Assembly (NCBI GenBank): GCA_903923345.1
Contig: CAIXXI010000502.1
Location: forward strand, 1 to 7,462
Length of the DNA stretch: 7,462 nt
From: an uncultured Burkholderiales bacterium
GTDB taxonomy: Bacteria > Pseudomonadota > Gammaproteobacteria > Burkholderiales > Burkholderiaceae_E
Reading direction: 5' to 3'
The position numbers and the translations under genes are program-made. Within the stretch, counting starts at the first letter, position 1. The number at the start of each line of letters is the position of its first letter. Shown here in pieces: positions 5,068-7,462 of this stretch. The notes beneath the pieces are model-generated. The model was not told the DNA's origin. It ran no database searches and was given only the letters and a program-made list of their open reading frames with translations.

Positions 5068-7281
5068 TCAATTGTCGTCGCTTTTTACCAACTTAGTAAA
5101 GAGCAGGCTCACCGAGGCGCCTCGAACCTCCCCGTCTTCGTCGCTGACGTTGGCGACTTCGATGCGCGCACCGTGTTCTTCGACGATCTTGCGAACGATC
5201 GCCAGGCCCAGTCCGGTGCCCTTCGCCTTGGTCGTGACATAAGGCTCGAACACCCGGGCAATCGTGCCGGGCGCAAAGCCCTGGCCGTTGTCGGTGATGA
5301 CCAGCCGCACGCCAGCGGTCTGACCAGCCCGCACCACCGATTCGGTGCGGATGTCGATGCGCCGATCCGGCTGGCGCTCGGTCGCCTCCAGGGCGTTCTT
5401 GATCAGGTTGAGCACCACCCGGCGCAGCTGCGTCATGTCGCCCAGGATGGCCGGCAAGTCGGACTCCAGCTGCAGGTGCAGCGCCCCTGCGGCATCGAGC
5501 GGCGCATACAGGTTCACCACATCGCGCACCAGGCGGTTGAGCAGCATCGGTGCGATCCGGGCGGCCGGCAGCCGGGCGTAGTCGCTGAACTCGTCGACCA
5601 TCAGCTTGAGCGCACCGACTTGCTCGACGATCGTGCGCGAGCTTCGGGTCAGCAAGTCGGACTCGGCCTGCGGCAGCTTGTCGGCAAGCCGATGCTGCAG
5701 CCGCTCGGCGGCGAGCTGGATCGGCGTCAGCGGGTTCTTGATCTCGTGCGCCAGGCGGCGCGCCACCTCGCTCCAGGCCACCTCACGCTGCACCGACACC
5801 ACTTCGCTGACATCGTCGAAGACCAGCAGCCAGTCCTGCTGCGGGTGCGGCAGGCGTGCGCCGCGCGCCAGCAGGGTCAGGGCTGGAAAGGCATCCGCAC
5901 CTTCGCGTGCTTCGCGTCGCAGCGCCAGTTGTCTCTGCCAGGCGCGCTGCGAGCCGTCTTCCAACTCGGCAAAAGCCTCCATGACCGGCAAGGCTGCATC
6001 GCCCAGCCGAGGCAGCTGCTCGATGGACAGGCCGATGAGCGATCCGGGCTGCGCCTCCAGAATGCGTTCGGCACCGACATTGGCCTGCGTCACCCGAAAA
6101 GCCTGATCGAGCACGATGACGCCGGTGGTGAGGTTGGCCAGCACGCTGGCCAGCCGCGCGTTGGCGCGTTCCAGCTCGTTCTGGTTGCGCTCGACCAGCG
6201 CCCGGGCCTCCTCGAGCTGACGGGTCATCGCATTGAACGACTGGGTCAGCACGCCCAGCTCGTCGCGACCGGAATAGTCCTTCACCGGCCGAAAGTCGCC
6301 TTCGGCCACCGCCCGTGTCCCGGCGGCGAGCATGGCCAGCGGTCCGGTCATCCAGCCGGCCAGCAGGAACGACGCGGCAATCGCCGAGAACACCGTCAGC
6401 AGCAGCGTCACCGTCATCGTGATCCGGAAGATGCGCTTGAGGCCGGCCCGGTTGATCGACAGCTCCTGATAGTCGCGCCAGCCCTGCTGCACCGCCTCGG
6501 CATTGCCGGCCAGACTCTGCGGTACCGGCGACAGCAGCTGCAGCAGGCGCATGTCCTCGCCGAACTGGCCGGCACCTGGAATGCTCTGCAGCACGCGCAG
6601 CTTCAGGCCGCGCGGTTGGTCCGCATCCCCTTCGACCTGCTCGATGCCGGCAAAACCCCGTCCCGCCCGGGCCTGGCGCAACACCGACGGGGGCGGCAGA
6701 TCGGGCAGCAGCCGGCCGAATTCACCGCCACTGGCGGCGACGATCCGGCCATTGGACGAGATGATCAGTGCTTCGCGGATGCCCGCACGCTCGCGCATCC
6801 GGTCCATGGTCGCAGCCAGTTGACCCTGGGGCAGACCGGCCAGTTCAGACGCCATCGAGCGGGCCTCCGACTGCAGGTCGGTCAGCAGGGAATCCAGCGA
6901 GGCCCGACCGAGCGTCAACCCGGATTCGAGTGCCCGCTCCATCGGCACGTCGTACCAGGACTCGACCGAGCGGCCCAGAAACTGCACCGCAACCAGATAG
7001 ATCAGCAGAACCGGCGCCAGGGTCATGCCGGTGAACACCAGCGCGAGCCGGGCCATCAGCCGGGTGCCGAACAGGCCTGATCGCCAGCGTTGCCAGAGCC
7101 TGCGGGCCAGTACAGCCGCCAGCAGCAGCAGGCCCAGTCCGATCGCCACATTCAGCCCGAGCAGCAGCTCATAGTGACGCTCGAGGAAGCGGTCATTGCC
7201 GCTGGCCAACGCAAGCAGCGTCAGCAGCACCGCGCCCATCGCGGTCGAAATGAACAGCGCATAGCGCAGCGCGTTGGTCAC
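5068..7281 (-). CDS. ntrY: Membrane sensor histidine kinase NtrY
   Basis: This inner-membrane kinase senses an unidentified signal (nitrogen or redox state in studied relatives) and phosphorylates NtrX. The product is 737 aa from GTG 7281-7279. Helices are predicted at about 8-27, 38-60, 79-103 and 288-311. Residues 104-287 form a periplasmic domain containing a Cache/PAS-like strand pair (ALIISSNGRIVAASG, 171-185). Then come HAMP (about 310-362), a helical connector, PAS (about 375-490), HisKA with H512 in RRLAHEIKNPLTP, and HATPase with the N-box VVLNLIKNALEA (N629), TDNGQG (D664) and the lid KGTGLGLAI. All catalytic motifs are present. A longer frame exists (ATG at 7326, or GTG at 7413 inside adapter sequence), but the chosen GTG forms a GTGA overlap with the upstream DUF4390 stop, and the first helix begins a few residues later. 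The stop lies 74 nt before ntrX. Confidence 0.93.
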   Translation of the reverse strand: MTNALRYALFISTAMGAVLLTLLALASGNDRFLERHYELLLGLNVAIGLGLLLLAAVLARRLWQRWRSGLFGTRLMARLALVFTGMTLAPVLLIYLVAVQFLGRSVESWYDVPMERALESGLTLGRASLDSLLTDLQSEARSMASELAGLPQGQLAATMDRMRERAGIREALIISSNGRIVAASGGEFGRLLPDLPPPSVLRQARAGRGFAGIEQVEGDADQPRGLKLRVLQSIPGAGQFGEDMRLLQLLSPVPQSLAGNAEAVQQGWRDYQELSINRAGLKRIFRITMTVTLLLTVFSAIAASFLLAGWMTGPLAMLAAGTRAVAEGDFRPVKDYSGRDELGVLTQSFNAMTRQLEEARALVERNQNELERANARLASVLANLTTGVIVLDQAFRVTQANVGAERILEAQPGSLIGLSIEQLPRLGDAALPVMEAFAELEDGSQRAWQRQLALRREAREGADAFPALTLLARGARLPHPQQDWLLVFDDVSEVVSVQREVAWSEVARRLAHEIKNPLTPIQLAAERLQHRLADKLPQAESDLLTRSSRTIVEQVGALKLMVDEFSDYARLPAARIAPMLLNRLVRDVVNLYAPLDAAGALHLQLESDLPAILGDMTQLRRVVLNLIKNALEATERQPDRRIDIRTESVVRAGQTAGVRLVITDNGQGFAPGTIARVFEPYVTTKAKGTGLGLAIVRKIVEEHGARIEVANVSDEDGEVRGASVSLLFTKLVKSDDN

Positions 7282-7399
7282 GGCGCGCTTCTCGGAGTCT
7301 CCAGCTTCAGCGCGAATCGCTTCCATTCCGATGCGGGGGTCCAGTTCCGGTTGGTGATCGCGGTGACCTGAAACGACTTGGGCAACTGATCGGTGTCCA
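7278..7399 (-). CDS. DUF4390 family protein, C-terminal fragment
   Basis: This is the last 39 complete codons of a gene whose remainder lies beyond the right edge. On the minus strand the frame reads DTDQLPKSFQVTAITNRNW, then TPASEWKRFALKLE, and stops at TGA 7280-7278. The LPKSFQV and EWKRF elements resemble, from memory, the C-terminus of DUF4390 proteins, which commonly precede ntrY in betaproteobacteria. The stop shares GTGA with the ntrY start, so the two are co-translated. The function of this family is unknown. It is too short for certainty. The fragment ends artificially where adapter sequence begins. Confidence 0.7.
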
Positions 7400-7462
7400 A
7401 GATCGGAGAGCACACGTCTGAACTCCAGTCACCGGCTATGATCTCGTATGCCGTCTTCTGCT
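7400..7462 (+). other. Illumina TruSeq index adapter left on the contig end (not genomic)
   Basis: From 7400 the sequence follows the TruSeq read-1 3' adapter: AGATCGG-AGAGCACACG (one A missing after 7407), then TCTGAACTCCAGTCAC to 7432. The 8-base index CGGCTATG (7433-7440) follows, then ATCTCGTATGCCGTCTTCTG and CT to 7462. The index equals i7 D709 of the TruSeq HT set as I recall it. Everything to the right of 7399 should be excluded from gene calling. Confidence 0.97.

Noticed and set aside
5173..7080. 635-aa plus-strand open frame opposite ntrY
   Set aside because: Its codons mirror a clearly real kinase gene; the translation is rich in His, Arg, Gln and Gly without any domain or membrane pattern. 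Long antisense frames are expected in high-GC genes.
1..7399. Undescribed defence, mobile or retro-element system
   Set aside because: Every base outside short spacers is accounted for by ordinary housekeeping and transport genes. No repeats arrays, integrase, transposase, reverse transcriptase or structured non-coding RNA was seen on either strand.

Overview
The window is a high-GC stretch whose recognisable genes all lie on the minus strand, so transcription runs from the right edge to the left. The order is DUF4390 gene (3' end only) - ntrY - ntrX - trkA - dctP - dctQ - dctM (5' part only). A DUF4390 gene, an NtrY kinase, its response regulator and trkA in tight series is, to my knowledge, a betaproteobacterial arrangement. 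The protein sequences fit a betaproteobacterium, but I cannot name a genus.

Right part (about 2830-7399): a signalling and potassium block. The last codons of a DUF4390 protein share a GTGA overlap with the start of NtrY, a four-helix membrane histidine kinase with HAMP, PAS, HisKA and HATPase parts. A 74-nt spacer rich in small repeats leads to an NtrX-like response regulator. This regulator has a receiver, an Ala/Pro-rich linker and a Fis-type helix-turn-helix, but no AAA+ sigma-54 activation domain. Seven bases further on, trkA starts at TTG and encodes a full-length two-RCK-domain regulatory subunit of the Trk K+ uptake system. No trkH or trkG is visible.

Left part (1-2829): a three-component TRAP transporter of the FcbT/TakP-like branch, comprising a Tat-exported binding protein (DctP), the small four-helix subunit (DctQ) and the large subunit (DctM), which is cut by the left edge. 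A perfect 10-bp GC stem-loop followed by a short T-rich run lies between dctP and dctQM and probably sets the ratio of binding protein to membrane subunits. The substrate cannot be read from the sequence.

The last 63 bases (7400-7462) are not genomic. They match the Illumina TruSeq index adapter with one base missing and the 8-base index CGGCTATG, so the right edge is an untrimmed contig end. This false sequence also creates an artificial N-terminal extension of ntrY. I see no tRNA, rRNA, insertion sequence, CRISPR array or defence system, and no clearly new system. The points most worth a second look are the AAA+-less NtrX, the dctP-dctQ stem-loop, the repeat-rich ntrX leader and the adapter.
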